Source: UBA2705 sp963977105 | Lineage (GTDB): Bacteria; Pseudomonadota; Alphaproteobacteria; Micavibrionales; Micavibrionaceae | DNA: 64,000 nucleotides | Assembly (NCBI GenBank): GCA_963977105.1 | Contig: CAXBNI010000005.1 | Span: 1-64,000 of the forward strand | Direction: 5' to 3' | In this document: piece after piece, positions 1-9,462 of the stretch | Position numbering within the stretch: position 1 is the first letter of the stretch | How the letters are laid out: each line of letters opens with the position of its first letter | Translations under genes and position numbers: made by a program | Notes under the pieces: generated by a model | The model's database searches: none | Told to the model about the DNA's origin: nothing | Seen by the model: the letters and a program-made list of their open reading frames with translations, nothing else

Positions 1-166
1 AGGCCAGAACATACCCAACCGTCAATACCTAATTTTTACTTTTTTATCTTTTTTTACGTTTTTTTTGCTTTTTATATATAAAACAATAGCTTAATATATT
101 TACAGACGCGCAAACCGCGCCTTATATAGGGTGCCCACAGAGTAAGCACAAGGAAGTATATCAAAA

Positions 167-760
167 ATGTCTAATGTAATAATTGTCTATGATACGGAGT
201 CGACATGTTGGAGCAAAAATGACGGTACATCATCATGGTGGTGTGAAGACTGGCAGGAGCCGGAAATTATTCAAATTTCAGCGATAAAGATAGAGACCCA
301 AAACTTCACTGAAGTTGGGAAACCTTTTGATGTGTTTATCAAACCGACGATTAACCCTGTGCTGTCAGATTACTGTACGGATCTAACATCAATTACTAAT
401 GCGCACCTGAATAAGGAAGGGTTATCTTTTGTGGATGGCTGTAAATTATTTAACGCCTATTGCGGAACAGATGAACGTCATAGCTATGGCGGTGACCACA
501 GCGTGCTCAATTATAATTTACGTGATCTTTATAATCTACCTGCGGAGATAAACGATTTTACTGGGCATGATATCCGTACGCTGTTTACAAAAATCGACCC
601 GAGCACCAAAAGTGTAAATAGTGGTGCCCTTTCACAGCATTTCAAACTCGCCTTCCACGCCAATCAACATTATGCATTAGATGATTGCCGTTCAATCAGC
701 GAGTCACTCAAACATTTCAAGGCGCACCCAGAAGTGTTATCCTATTTTAAGCGCCCATAG
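167..760 (+). CDS. DEDDh-family 3'-5' exonuclease (KapD/ERI1-like)
   Basis: Predicted 3'-5' exonuclease of the RNase T/DnaQ fold, 197 residues. The ExoI motif is D9-T-E11. The stretch around residues 60-76 (KPTINPVLSDYC then LTSIT) resembles the KapD/ERI-1 branch, whose members trim RNA or DNA ends. D110 (GGD) is the likely ExoII aspartate, and H168 with D173 (HYALDD) forms the DEDDh ExoIII site, so all four acidic residues and the histidine appear present. Start at ATG 167 is supported by AAGGAAG upstream. The next gene follows after about 27 bp on the same strand. The substrate cannot be told from the sequence; a role in DNA repair or RNA processing is inference. Confidence 0.8.
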   Translation: MSNVIIVYDTESTCWSKNDGTSSWWCEDWQEPEIIQISAIKIETQNFTEVGKPFDVFIKPTINPVLSDYCTDLTSITNAHLNKEGLSFVDGCKLFNAYCGTDERHSYGGDHSVLNYNLRDLYNLPAEINDFTGHDIRTLFTKIDPSTKSVNSGALSQHFKLAFHANQHYALDDCRSISESLKHFKAHPEVLSYFKRP

Positions 761-787
761 GCGATACACATATATTAGGGGATAACC

Positions 788-1273
788 ATGGATACATTAT
801 TTAACATTATAGACACGCTCACGAGCCAGCCATGGTATGTGTATGTTTGTACCTTTATTATTTTTGCCGTCATATTCGGCCGCGCGAAAGAATGGGAATT
901 TGAAGCCAAGCTTTTCAAAGCTGATAGTCGGGCCGTCACTGCTGAGCTTGAGATAAAAAAGTTTAAAAAGAAACCGCCGCAAGGCCAGCTTACGCTCCAA
1001 GGCCTACAAGCTTATTATAATCAAGATATAGAAATCATCGTCAGCAAGCAGACGATACAAAAACTGCGTATTAATGCAGAGGGCACACATTACAACATAC
1101 TGTATCCCCGCATTGACGGTAAAAGCGGAGAAATTTACCGCCATAAGAATGAACGAAAATATAATAAGCTCAATATATTCTTAGATCCGCATATCACGAT
1201 CGAAAACAAACAAGACGTTGTTATTCGCGCGAATAATCAAGATATTTTGAGTGGTGCATTTATCGAAGATTAA
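788..1273 (+). CDS. small single-pass membrane protein, unknown
   Basis: I do not recognise this 161-residue protein. A hydrophobic segment at about residues 15-32 (WYVYVCTFIIFAVIFG) predicts one membrane span near the N terminus. It is followed by a basic stretch (KKFKKKPPQ) and a mixed soluble domain of about 100 residues. Start at ATG 788 has a weak AGGGGAT upstream. It sits 27 bp after the exonuclease gene and may be co-transcribed with it. No catalytic motif is visible. Confidence 0.6.
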   Translation: MDTLFNIIDTLTSQPWYVYVCTFIIFAVIFGRAKEWEFEAKLFKADSRAVTAELEIKKFKKKPPQGQLTLQGLQAYYNQDIEIIVSKQTIQKLRINAEGTHYNILYPRIDGKSGEIYRHKNERKYNKLNIFLDPHITIENKQDVVIRANNQDILSGAFIED

Positions 1274-1396
1274 GTCATCGCGCTTAAGGGGCATTTCCAA
1301 AGACGCAATTATTGCGTATACTAAACTATCTCGAAGTAACGGGCTTGTTTCTTAGCCTGATTATTTCCCCCTTTATATAAACCAAAACGGCGCATA

Positions 1397-4117
1397 ATGT
1401 TTCACGTTTTTCGGGCACATATTTTTACGCGGCAGACTTCGCGTTTTAAAACCAGCACATATTGTGTGCGTGCTGCGCTTTGTCTTGCACTCAGCATCTT
1501 GAGCTTGCCACATAATGTTGCGAGAGCTGATGCCATGAATGCCCTCGCTTTTTCCAACCAAGCCCAAACGCAGCCATCGGAACAAGCTTTGTTCCAAGCG
1601 CAGCCGACACAAATGCAGCGCCTTAAATATGCACAGCAAACCGGCTACAACGCGCCGCCGCCGCTGCCCGCGCCGCTAGGGTTAAACACAGAAGGCTTTG
1701 ATTTGCCTATGCACGGCGATACGCAGCGCAAACGCTGGCAAGCTAACGCCCTGGATAACGGCGCGCCCATTGCTACATATGAAGCTCTGCCGCAGCGCTC
1801 CAACCTTGAAGAGATGTACTCCACCCGCATTTTAGAAAAGCTAGAACAATTTGGTTATGATTTTTTACAAGACAATAAAACCGAAGCGCACAGCCCTGCG
1901 CCGCTGGGCCTCGTTGGCGACCAATATATTCTAGGCGTTGGTGACAGTTTAAATATCGCCCTTACTGGGCAGCGTAATGCGCATTATAATTTGCCTGTTG
2001 ATAGCAACGGACAAATTCAAATTCCAACCCTGCACCCGCTAAATGCTGCAGGGCAAAGCCTTGGCAGCTTCAAAGCACAAATCGCGAAACAGTTTCAGGA
2101 GGATTACAATCAATCCTTTTACGTAGCGCTAAGTGAAATGCGCCAAGCGGCGATTTTAATTGCCGGCCACGTTAAACAGCCTGGGCGCATTACCTTAAGC
2201 AATCAGCACAATGTGATTGATGCCTTAATGCAAGCCGGCGGCATCGGAAAAACGGGCACATTGCGCCAAATTCGCCTTGTTCGTGACGGACAGGTGACGA
2301 TGATTGACCTTTATACGCTGCTGCTCCATGGCACAGATACAATTGACCTTAATATTAAGGATGGTGACCGCATCATCGTACCGCCTATTGGGCCGACGAT
2401 CGCCATTGCGGGGGATGTGAAGCGTAGCGGCATATATGAAGCGCTACCTGTTATGCAAGGTATGTGGCATCAATCTAAGCAGCGCAGCCAGCAACTGGCC
2501 TTGAATGACTTACTTGATATGAGCGGCGGATTGCTGTCCCCCGGAAAAATACGCTATTTAAAGCTAGATATGCAGCTCAATGGCGATGAGGGCGTAAGCG
2601 AAATTGACGACCCGTTCGCCCGCGTCTTTGGCGATGGCAGCATTTTATCTGTCGTGCGCGGGGCAGAGCGCCGTGAAGGCACGATTGAAGTCAAAGGCCA
2701 TGCCCGCGCAGATGGTATCCACGCTTTATCAATCAACAAAACACTACATAGCCTGTTAGATAGCGACCGTATCTTAGGTAAAGACATTTACCCCCTTATT
2801 GCAGTCATTGAACGCTGGAACAGAAAATCGCTCTCGCCTGAATATATTAGCTTTGCGCCATTAATGGTGCTGCAAAATAAATTTGATGCAAAATTGCAAG
2901 ATGGCGATGTCATTCATTTCTTTTCCCATCAACAAATCGCGGCGATCCATGCTGATGCACCTGAAGATTATTTCACCCAAAACAAAACACAACGCAAAAT
3001 GCGCAGCGCGATTACGTCCGTAGCTTATGGCGCCGCAAATATGATTGATAACGGCGAAGAGCTTGTGCCGCTCGACATTATCAATGTGCTGAAAGAGCGC
3101 AGCTTGTTTATGCGCGGCGCAGTACGGCGCAAAGGGCATTACCCAGTATCAAGCGGCATAAACCTTGAAAATGTTTTAGCCGTTGCAGGCGGCATGACAT
3201 TAGAAGCTGACAAAAGAAACATCGAGATTACGCGCCGCGAAGATAGCGTCAAAAACTCGCAATATGATGAAGTATTAAAAATCAAGCGCCGCACAATAAG
3301 CCTAGCAAACACGAAGGCTGAGCACATATCCGTGCGCGCGGGTGATACCATCCGCGTCAATCAGAAGTTCCAAAAAATCACAGATAACCATGTCCAGATC
3401 ATTGGCGAGGTTAAAAACGCAGGGCGCTATGACTTAATGGCGGGCGATACAATGCTCAGCCTAATTGAGCGGGCGGGCGGGCTGAATAAATACGCCTATC
3501 CAGAAGGCGCGATATTTAGCCGCAAGAGCGAACGTCATATCGAAGCCCAGCAATATAAAGCGCAGGCCCGCAGCTTAGAGCTGTCGCTTGCCAGTAAAAT
3601 GCAAACAGATAAACCGCCAAACGATTCGCAAGTTGATATGACGCGTCAATTAATCACGCAACTGGAAAACACCGACACCGTTGGCCGCATTACGGTTGAA
3701 GCCAATCCAGATATCCTCGCCACTGCGCCTGAGTTAAATATGCTGTTAGAGCGCGGTGACCGCATTTATATTCCCAAACGTCCGCTGACCGTGCGCGTTA
3801 CCGGTGAGACACTGTCACCTGCTTCACTACAATTCCGCAGCGAAAAGAGAGCGCGTGATTACATTCGCGAAGCCGGTGGATACACACGTAGCGCCGATAA
3901 GGACCGCACCTTTGTCGTCTACCCTGATGGCAGCGCCCAACCATTGCATCTGGGTAACTGGACGCATAGCGCGCCGTTTATCCCCCCAGGCTCAACCCTT
4001 GTCGTGCCGCATGACCCGAAACCTTTTAATTTCCTTGATAGCGCCAAGGATATTACGCAGATATTCACCAATTTGGCGGTGACTGGTTTCCTCGTCAGTG
4101 AAATTCAGGATGAATAG
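1397..4117 (+). CDS. SLBB-domain polysaccharide export protein
   Basis: A 906-residue envelope protein of the Wza/polysaccharide-export type. It begins with a long signal peptide (basic n-region, hydrophobic stretch CLALSILSLP, likely cleavage after ARA near residue 44). A Poly_export domain lies at about residues 170-250 (YILGVGDSLNIALTG), followed by several SLBB modules. Clear ones are at about 250-330 (GHVKQPGRI then ALMQAGGI), 570-620 (GAVRRKGHYPV then VLAVAGG), 665-710 (IGEVKNAGRYDL then LIERAGG) and 795-850 (VTGETLSPASL then YIREAGG). Such proteins form periplasmic and outer-membrane conduits for capsule or exopolysaccharide. At 906 residues it is much longer than E. coli Wza (about 380), with extra SLBB copies. 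No polymerase or chain-length regulator lies next to it; a glycosyltransferase follows. Confidence 0.85.
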   Translation: MFHVFRAHIFTRQTSRFKTSTYCVRAALCLALSILSLPHNVARADAMNALAFSNQAQTQPSEQALFQAQPTQMQRLKYAQQTGYNAPPPLPAPLGLNTEGFDLPMHGDTQRKRWQANALDNGAPIATYEALPQRSNLEEMYSTRILEKLEQFGYDFLQDNKTEAHSPAPLGLVGDQYILGVGDSLNIALTGQRNAHYNLPVDSNGQIQIPTLHPLNAAGQSLGSFKAQIAKQFQEDYNQSFYVALSEMRQAAILIAGHVKQPGRITLSNQHNVIDALMQAGGIGKTGTLRQIRLVRDGQVTMIDLYTLLLHGTDTIDLNIKDGDRIIVPPIGPTIAIAGDVKRSGIYEALPVMQGMWHQSKQRSQQLALNDLLDMSGGLLSPGKIRYLKLDMQLNGDEGVSEIDDPFARVFGDGSILSVVRGAERREGTIEVKGHARADGIHALSINKTLHSLLDSDRILGKDIYPLIAVIERWNRKSLSPEYISFAPLMVLQNKFDAKLQDGDVIHFFSHQQIAAIHADAPEDYFTQNKTQRKMRSAITSVAYGAANMIDNGEELVPLDIINVLKERSLFMRGAVRRKGHYPVSSGINLENVLAVAGGMTLEADKRNIEITRREDSVKNSQYDEVLKIKRRTISLANTKAEHISVRAGDTIRVNQKFQKITDNHVQIIGEVKNAGRYDLMAGDTMLSLIERAGGLNKYAYPEGAIFSRKSERHIEAQQYKAQARSLELSLASKMQTDKPPNDSQVDMTRQLITQLENTDTVGRITVEANPDILATAPELNMLLERGDRIYIPKRPLTVRVTGETLSPASLQFRSEKRARDYIREAGGYTRSADKDRTFVVYPDGSAQPLHLGNWTHSAPFIPPGSTLVVPHDPKPFNFLDSAKDITQIFTNLAVTGFLVSEIQDE

Positions 4118-4190
4118 TTTTAATTTTTAAGATATACTCCGCCCTGAAAATAAATGCAGGAAATGCATAAAATAACGGGAGCAGAAAATA

Positions 4191-4979
4191 ATGTCTAAAG
4201 ATCGCGAACAAACCCTATATTCGATTGTCACTATCACCAAAGACAACATAGACGGCCTAAAAAAAACAGAGGCCAGCATCAAAGCCCAAACCCTCACCGA
4301 TTATGAGTGGATTGTTATTGATGGTCATTCAAATGATAGCACCAAAGACTACTTAGAAAGCATCAACGCACATTATATCAGCGAGGATGATCGCGGCATT
4401 TATGACGCAATGAACAAAGCCATTCCTATGGTCAACGGGCGTTATACCATTTTCATGAATGCAGGTGACCGTTTCGCGCACCCTGATACATTACGCAAAA
4501 TTCGTATCACACCAGAGTGTTTGCCGAACATGATTTATGGCGACGCCCTTGAACAGTGCAGCGCCAACCCCGATGATAATATTTTCAAATCGGCACGGTC
4601 GCATAAGCAGATTCATCGAGGCCTATTCACCCATCATCAGGCCATATTCTACAAAACAAAGTTTTTGAAAGAGCTTTGTTACAACACCATGTATAAGCTT
4701 GCGGCTGACTATGATTTGACCCTCCGCTTTTTAAAGGCGCATCCTGATGCACATTATGTCACTCAGCCGATTTGCATTTTTGAAGCTGGCGGCTTATCTC
4801 AGCGTCAGGAAAAACGCGGACGTATTGAGCAGCAAATCATCCGTAAAAAGGAACTGGGCTATAGCTGGATACAAAACAAAGCCATTGCCCTAACGCAGCG
4901 CTCTGCATCATTCATCAAAAAACGTATGCCGCCTGTTTATTGGTGGGTACGCGCCCACACCCCAAAAGTGCACGCATAA
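4191..4979 (+). CDS. glycosyltransferase family 2
   Basis: A 262-residue GT2-type (GT-A fold) enzyme expected to transfer a sugar from a nucleotide-sugar donor in surface-glycan synthesis. The N-terminal core reads YSIVTITKDNIDGLKKT, then WIVIDGHSNDST with the nucleotide-binding aspartate. MNAGDRF at about residue 88 is the likely metal-binding DxD-like region, and KLAADYDLTLRF near residue 168 the acceptor-side acid. It resembles WcaE/WcaA-type enzymes of exopolysaccharide loci. Start ATG 4191 has GGGAGCAG upstream. It lies 73 bp downstream of the SLBB export gene, which supports a shared role in polysaccharide production. Donor and acceptor are unknown. Confidence 0.85.
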   Translation: MSKDREQTLYSIVTITKDNIDGLKKTEASIKAQTLTDYEWIVIDGHSNDSTKDYLESINAHYISEDDRGIYDAMNKAIPMVNGRYTIFMNAGDRFAHPDTLRKIRITPECLPNMIYGDALEQCSANPDDNIFKSARSHKQIHRGLFTHHQAIFYKTKFLKELCYNTMYKLAADYDLTLRFLKAHPDAHYVTQPICIFEAGGLSQRQEKRGRIEQQIIRKKELGYSWIQNKAIALTQRSASFIKKRMPPVYWWVRAHTPKVHA

Positions 4980-5012
4980 AAAAAACAGCGCGACCTGTAT
5001 AAGGTCGCGCTG
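4978..5012 (-). terminator. rho-independent terminator of clpA
   Basis: A perfect 11-bp stem (4986-4996 with 5002-5012, CAGCGCGACCT arm) with a 5-nt loop. Read on the minus strand it is followed by eight T residues, so it terminates clpA, whose stop is at 5038. The A run overlaps the stop of the convergent glycosyltransferase gene, so the hairpin may also act weakly on the plus strand. Confidence 0.85.
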
Positions 5013-5037
5013 CTATTCAATTACTTTGTAAAACCGC

Positions 5038-7461
5038 TTAGGTCACTTGTAATGTTTGTTCCTTTTTCGGCGCGGCAAGGCGGCGCTGCTTAGGCATTGT
5101 ATAATCAAACTGCAAGCCGTCATCATTATCATTCTTAGGCGCAGAAACGTTAATCGTGTCGCCTGCATTGAATGCTTCAGAGCAAAAAGCCTCGCTTACT
5201 GGTGTTTGGAAATATGTTTCCAAGGCTTTTTTAATCGGACGCGCACCTAATTTTTCTTTCAGACACTTATTAACGATGTATTCTTTCGCATTATCGTTAA
5301 AATTAACATGAATATCATGCGTTTTTAGATCTTCGATTTGCGGCGCTAAATGCACATCAATAATCTTCAAGAAATCTTTCATTTCTGTTAAATCATTGAA
5401 ATCAACAGCCTCGTCGAGACGGCCAACAAATTCCGGGCTAAAGACTTGCTTGATTAAGTCGAGGCGCTGCGCTTCCACTGTTTTTGTTTCTGCAGCAAAG
5501 CCAATGCCGCGCACTTCTTCAATGCTTGCCCCAACATTACTCGTCATCACAACATAACAATTCTGGAAATCCGCCACGCGGCCTTGACCGTCTTTTAATT
5601 TGGCATCATCCATAATTTGCAGCAAGACTTTATAAACGCTGGGGTGTGCTTTTTCAATTTCATCAAGCAACAAAACGCAGCTTGGGTTTTTACGAATATC
5701 ATTGACGAGCTGACCGCCATCTTCATAGCCAACAAAGCTTGGATCTGCGCCAATCAGGCGTTTCACTGATGCCTGTTCACTAAACTCGCTCATATCGTAA
5801 CGAATAAGTGGGACATCAAGCTCTGCAGCAAGCTGTTTCGTAAGCTCCGTTTTACCGACCCCTGTTGGGCCAACGAACATAAATGATCCCAGTGTTTTAT
5901 TTTTACGTGCTGAGGCAAACAGATTTGTGCTTGAATTACGTACGCGCTTGCTCACCTTTTCAATCGCAGGTTCTTGGTTGATTACAACTGCGTTGAATCG
6001 ATCAGAAAGGCTCAGTAATTTTTCTTTGATTTCGGGGTTATCCAAAGCACCAATTTCACGGCCTAAATCTTTGCTGATTTGTGCGTATATATCGGCGGTA
6101 TCCACAACACCTTTTTTACCCGATGGCGGCACACTACCTGCGCGCTGCGCTGCCAAAGCGCTATCAATCACGGCAAAGGCCTTGTCAGGAAGGTGTAAAT
6201 CATGAATGTGAAGATGGGTTTGTTCAACCGCTAATTCGATCGCGGCATCCGTAAGTTCAAGGCCACCATGATGCGCAACGTAAGCGTCACGTTTACCTTT
6301 AATCATTTCAACGGCAAGCTCAGGGGATGGCTCTCCCACTGTAATTTTACCCATACGGCGCTCTAGCGCAGAATCTTTTTCCAGCGCCTTAAACCCGTTA
6401 AATGTTGTCGCGCCCATTACGCAAATCGGGTCAATCGCATCACTCATGTATGGCTTTAATATATTCGCCATATCAAGGCTGCCCGACGCGGAGCCTGCAC
6501 CAACCATTGAATGAATTTCATCAATAAATAAAATCGCGCCGGTTTCTTTTACATGCGCAAGAACAGTTTTAAGGTTTTCTTCGAACTCACCGCGGTGTTT
6601 GGTGCCTGCAATCAGCGATGCAATATCAAGGCTAAGTACTTGCTTACCTTTAAGCTCACCTGGCACGTCGCCATCAGCGATGCGCTTTACCAGACCATAG
6701 ACTGCCGCCGTTTTACCAACGCCTGCTTCACCAATAAAAATAGGGTTACGTTTTTCTTTGCGTAGTAGCACCTGCACAGCGGAATCAATTTCCGCATCAC
6801 GGCCAATCACAGGGTCAAAACGATCACTTTTTGCTTGCGCGGTCAGGTCCGTCAACGCTGAAAGCGCGGCATTATTTTGTGTCTCTGCTTGCTGTCCGTT
6901 ATCAATATTCGCAACGCTTCTACCTTGTGTGCCGTCAGACTCAACGTAATGCTCATCTGTTGTACGACCTGCCGATATATCACTAAGCGCCTTGTCTAGT
7001 TCGGCATGAGAGATCTCTGATAAGGTGCCTTGCAGTGCACGGCCCAATATAAATCCGGCGAAGCTGCGCCGCGAAACCAATAGGTTATTGAGTATGGCTG
7101 TAAGGTCAAATTGGTATTCGTCAGCGCCGTCATGCAACTCTATTTCCTGCGTAACATGTGCATCTAATGCATCTAATGCTTCTTCTAGCTCGGCGCAATA
7201 TTCTGGCGTTTCAGGCACCACCTCATCAGCGTAATTGCTTTTTATATTCGTTACATGTTCAGCCAAATAATCAGTAATAGCCTTCTCATCTTCTATCTTG
7301 AGTTCCCAAAGAGCTGTACTAAAAGCATCAGGATGCAAGGTCGACAGCATAACTAGGACATCCACCGTTGTGATATCAGCATGCGCACACATCTCATAAT
7401 TATGTTCAATTATGTTCTGTAAATCTTCAACACTATTAAAAATGAGTTTATTTTGGCTCAT
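5038..7461 (-). CDS. clpA: ATP-dependent Clp protease ATPase subunit ClpA
   Basis: AAA+ unfoldase that delivers substrates to the ClpP peptidase in the cytoplasm; 807 residues, slightly longer than E. coli ClpA (758). A Clp-N-like domain occupies about residues 1-150. Between it and D1 is an extended acidic linker. The first Walker A is GEAGVGKT at 244-251 with LFIDEIH as Walker B. The second AAA module has GPTGVGKT and LLLDEIEKAHP. Between them and the C-terminal domain, the tripeptide IGF (in VRGIGFAAE) matches the ClpP-docking loop. Start ATG 7461 has GGGAG five bases upstream. The usual partner clpS is not next to it. A terminator lies directly downstream, and the gene appears monocistronic. 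Confidence 0.93.
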   Translation of the reverse strand: MSQNKLIFNSVEDLQNIIEHNYEMCAHADITTVDVLVMLSTLHPDAFSTALWELKIEDEKAITDYLAEHVTNIKSNYADEVVPETPEYCAELEEALDALDAHVTQEIELHDGADEYQFDLTAILNNLLVSRRSFAGFILGRALQGTLSEISHAELDKALSDISAGRTTDEHYVESDGTQGRSVANIDNGQQAETQNNAALSALTDLTAQAKSDRFDPVIGRDAEIDSAVQVLLRKEKRNPIFIGEAGVGKTAAVYGLVKRIADGDVPGELKGKQVLSLDIASLIAGTKHRGEFEENLKTVLAHVKETGAILFIDEIHSMVGAGSASGSLDMANILKPYMSDAIDPICVMGATTFNGFKALEKDSALERRMGKITVGEPSPELAVEMIKGKRDAYVAHHGGLELTDAAIELAVEQTHLHIHDLHLPDKAFAVIDSALAAQRAGSVPPSGKKGVVDTADIYAQISKDLGREIGALDNPEIKEKLLSLSDRFNAVVINQEPAIEKVSKRVRNSSTNLFASARKNKTLGSFMFVGPTGVGKTELTKQLAAELDVPLIRYDMSEFSEQASVKRLIGADPSFVGYEDGGQLVNDIRKNPSCVLLLDEIEKAHPSVYKVLLQIMDDAKLKDGQGRVADFQNCYVVMTSNVGASIEEVRGIGFAAETKTVEAQRLDLIKQVFSPEFVGRLDEAVDFNDLTEMKDFLKIIDVHLAPQIEDLKTHDIHVNFNDNAKEYIVNKCLKEKLGARPIKKALETYFQTPVSEAFCSEAFNAGDTINVSAPKNDNDDGLQFDYTMPKQRRLAAPKKEQTLQVT

Positions 7462-7647
7462 ACTACACTCCCATGGATCTGATTGTTATGGATCTATTTA
7501 TCTTTATAACCGCTGATCTCTACTCTGTCGTAGGGCAATGTAGCGGTTTGCATTCATAATTAGATATCAGATATAAACACATTTACCATAAAAAGTAAAG
7601 TAATAAATCAACAAAAGCTTAACGCATGCGCGCAATAATATAACAAG

Positions 7648-8226
7648 CTATTGAATAGGGCCACGGGATAATGATGTCTGCTTTTTGCCCTCAGAGACTT
7701 CTTTAGCCCCCTTCGCGCCTTGCACAAGCTCAACGTCTTTATCGCTCTGGGGGATACACAGCGCCCCTTCTTGATCTAGAGCTAAGTTTATCACATCACT
7801 TGCGCAGAGCTTTTCTTTCAATATCCGCGTAAAAAGCCGATCTGCATATGATTCCACCGCCTCAGTAAACATTTTGATTGCTTCCTCTGCATTATCAATC
7901 TCGTGCAGTTTTTGAAAACGGAAGCATTCATTTGTGCGGTCAATATGCATTGTCAGCAAACTCGTACTCGTGCCGATTTCACGCTCGTAATACATTAAGT
8001 GTACTGAGTTTTTAAAGCTTTTGATGGTCTTTTTATTACCAGGGCCCGATTCTTCATTAAAGTTACAAATATGCGGATATGCGCCTGAATAACGTGTCGG
8101 CATTTCTTTGCCAACAGCGCCAAGAATTTTCCTAAATTCATCATATTTATCGCTCATATTTGGCGGCGGCAGCTCCGCTGGGTCAATCGGCGCTTTTTTT
8201 GCAAATATAGATTTTAACCACGTCAT
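7648..8226 (-). CDS. unknown protein, tandem family copy C
   Basis: Last gene of a three-gene tandem set; 192 residues, function not recognised. It shares with its two upstream neighbours a core of about 70 residues: a strand-rich part with YYEREIG, then FRFQKLHEIDNAEEAIKMF, then SYADRLFTRILKEKL. The N terminus (MTWLKSIFAKK) is basic and amphipathic in all three, which might allow membrane association. The C-terminal tail is polar and lysine-rich and is longer than in its paralogs. It starts 9 bp after the stop of the preceding gene with AGGA upstream, so it is co-transcribed. No enzyme motif is visible. Confidence 0.7.
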   Translation of the reverse strand: MTWLKSIFAKKAPIDPAELPPPNMSDKYDEFRKILGAVGKEMPTRYSGAYPHICNFNEESGPGNKKTIKSFKNSVHLMYYEREIGTSTSLLTMHIDRTNECFRFQKLHEIDNAEEAIKMFTEAVESYADRLFTRILKEKLCASDVINLALDQEGALCIPQSDKDVELVQGAKGAKEVSEGKKQTSLSRGPIQ

Positions 8227-8235
8227 AATGCGTTC

Positions 8236-8766
8236 CTATTTAATTGGGGGTTCAGCTCTGAGTTTTTTGGGGCAGCGGCCCTCAAGCGCGGTTCCTGCGG
8301 CTTCAGCAACATCATCATCAGCAAGGTATTGAATAATACTTTTCTCAACCAAGCTATCTTTGAGTGCACGCATAAAAGCAGGGTCAGCGTAATCTTCAAG
8401 TAAGTTTAAAAATACAGCCACGGCTTCTTCGGCGCTATCAAAGTCATAACGGCGCTGAAGCGTAAACTTTTCTTGTGCACGATCCAAACTCAGCACGTAA
8501 AGGCTCTCAGCGCCCCCTTGAATGCGGTCATAATAACGTATGTACAGCGCATCGCGCTGTACGAGCACCCACTCTTTCGTGCCTGCTGTATAGTCAACAT
8601 TTTTATTATTTAAAGATACTGAATCCTTCGTACGGTTACGTCCTTGCGCTTTTCCTATGCGAAGGATTTCGTCCTGCAAAGCACGAAAGCTACGGTCAAT
8701 CCCACTGACACCTGCAGGGGGTTCTTTCACTGTATTACGGGCAAATAGTTTCTTAATGCTCAACAT
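8236..8766 (-). CDS. unknown protein, tandem family copy B
   Basis: Middle gene of the tandem set; 176 residues, function not recognised. The shared core is visible as YIRYYDRIQGG, then FTLQRRYDFDSAEEAVAVF, then DYADPAFMRALKDSL. It begins MLSIKKLFARN, matching the short basic amphipathic start of its paralogs, and ends in AEPPIK, similar to the AEPPQNIIK end of copy A. It is separated from copy A by 7 bp. The protein looks cytoplasmic or peripherally membrane-bound. No cysteine pairs or catalytic signatures are seen. Confidence 0.7.
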   Translation of the reverse strand: MLSIKKLFARNTVKEPPAGVSGIDRSFRALQDEILRIGKAQGRNRTKDSVSLNNKNVDYTAGTKEWVLVQRDALYIRYYDRIQGGAESLYVLSLDRAQEKFTLQRRYDFDSAEEAVAVFLNLLEDYADPAFMRALKDSLVEKSIIQYLADDDVAEAAGTALEGRCPKKLRAEPPIK

Positions 8767-8773
8767 AGCGACC

Positions 8774-9310
8774 TCACTTAATAATGTTTTGTGGCGGCTC
8801 TGCCTTCTGCGGCTTGTCTAGGTTCACTTCATCAGCGACGATAGCTTTATAATCAACAAAACCTCCATCAAATACTTTCATCTTTGACAGTTTCTCTGTT
8901 AATGCGCGCATAAATGCACGGTCTGCATAAAGATCGACTATGCCTAAAAACGACGCCACCGCTTCATCAGCATTATCGTATTCTTGTAGGTTTTGTATTA
9001 CAAATTTTTCATCTTCTGGAACAAAAACCATCATCGCTAGCCCCGTATTTAAGGACAGGTTAGGTTCTTCAACCCGTATGTGTATAGCGTTTCTTTGTAC
9101 GCACAGCCATTCAGGGTATTTTTTGTTTGTCGGCAGATTTAAATATGTACAAGTGCTGTTACGTACGCGACTGGCGTGTTCTTTATGTACCTTCATAATC
9201 GCTTGACCGAGGCCATAAAACTTTTCAGCCATATCGCCTTTGCTTTTCACAAAAGCATCTTTATCTTTTTGAAACGTCACAATTTTAAATATTCTTGATA
9301 AAGGGTTCAT
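8774..9310 (-). CDS. unknown protein, tandem family copy A
   Basis: First gene of the tandem set; 178 residues, function not recognised. The core motifs are IHIRVEEP, then FVIQNLQEYDNADEAVASF, then LYADRAFMRALTEKL. The start at ATG 9310 is backed by a strong GGAGGCGG ribosome binding site, consistent with it leading the operon. The gene is divergent from trhP, with about 150 bp between them holding both promoters. The set has probably arisen by local duplication. Confidence 0.7.
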   Translation of the reverse strand: MNPLSRIFKIVTFQKDKDAFVKSKGDMAEKFYGLGQAIMKVHKEHASRVRNSTCTYLNLPTNKKYPEWLCVQRNAIHIRVEEPNLSLNTGLAMMVFVPEDEKFVIQNLQEYDNADEAVASFLGIVDLYADRAFMRALTEKLSKMKVFDGGFVDYKAIVADEVNLDKPQKAEPPQNIIK

Positions 9311-9462
9311 AGACCGCCTCCTTGTATATATCAGAGCCCGCTTATAACAACGCCAACGCCTTATGTCAATAAATTATGGTAAAAAACCGACTCATTTCCT
9401 TGCCTTTTACTGGACATATAGGTTATAAGGCCTGATTAAATGTAAATCTAAGGACGTACGCA

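Noticed and set aside
1..166. T-rich stretch at the left edge
   Set aside because: It could be a terminator tail or promoter, but no stem or clear boxes are visible.
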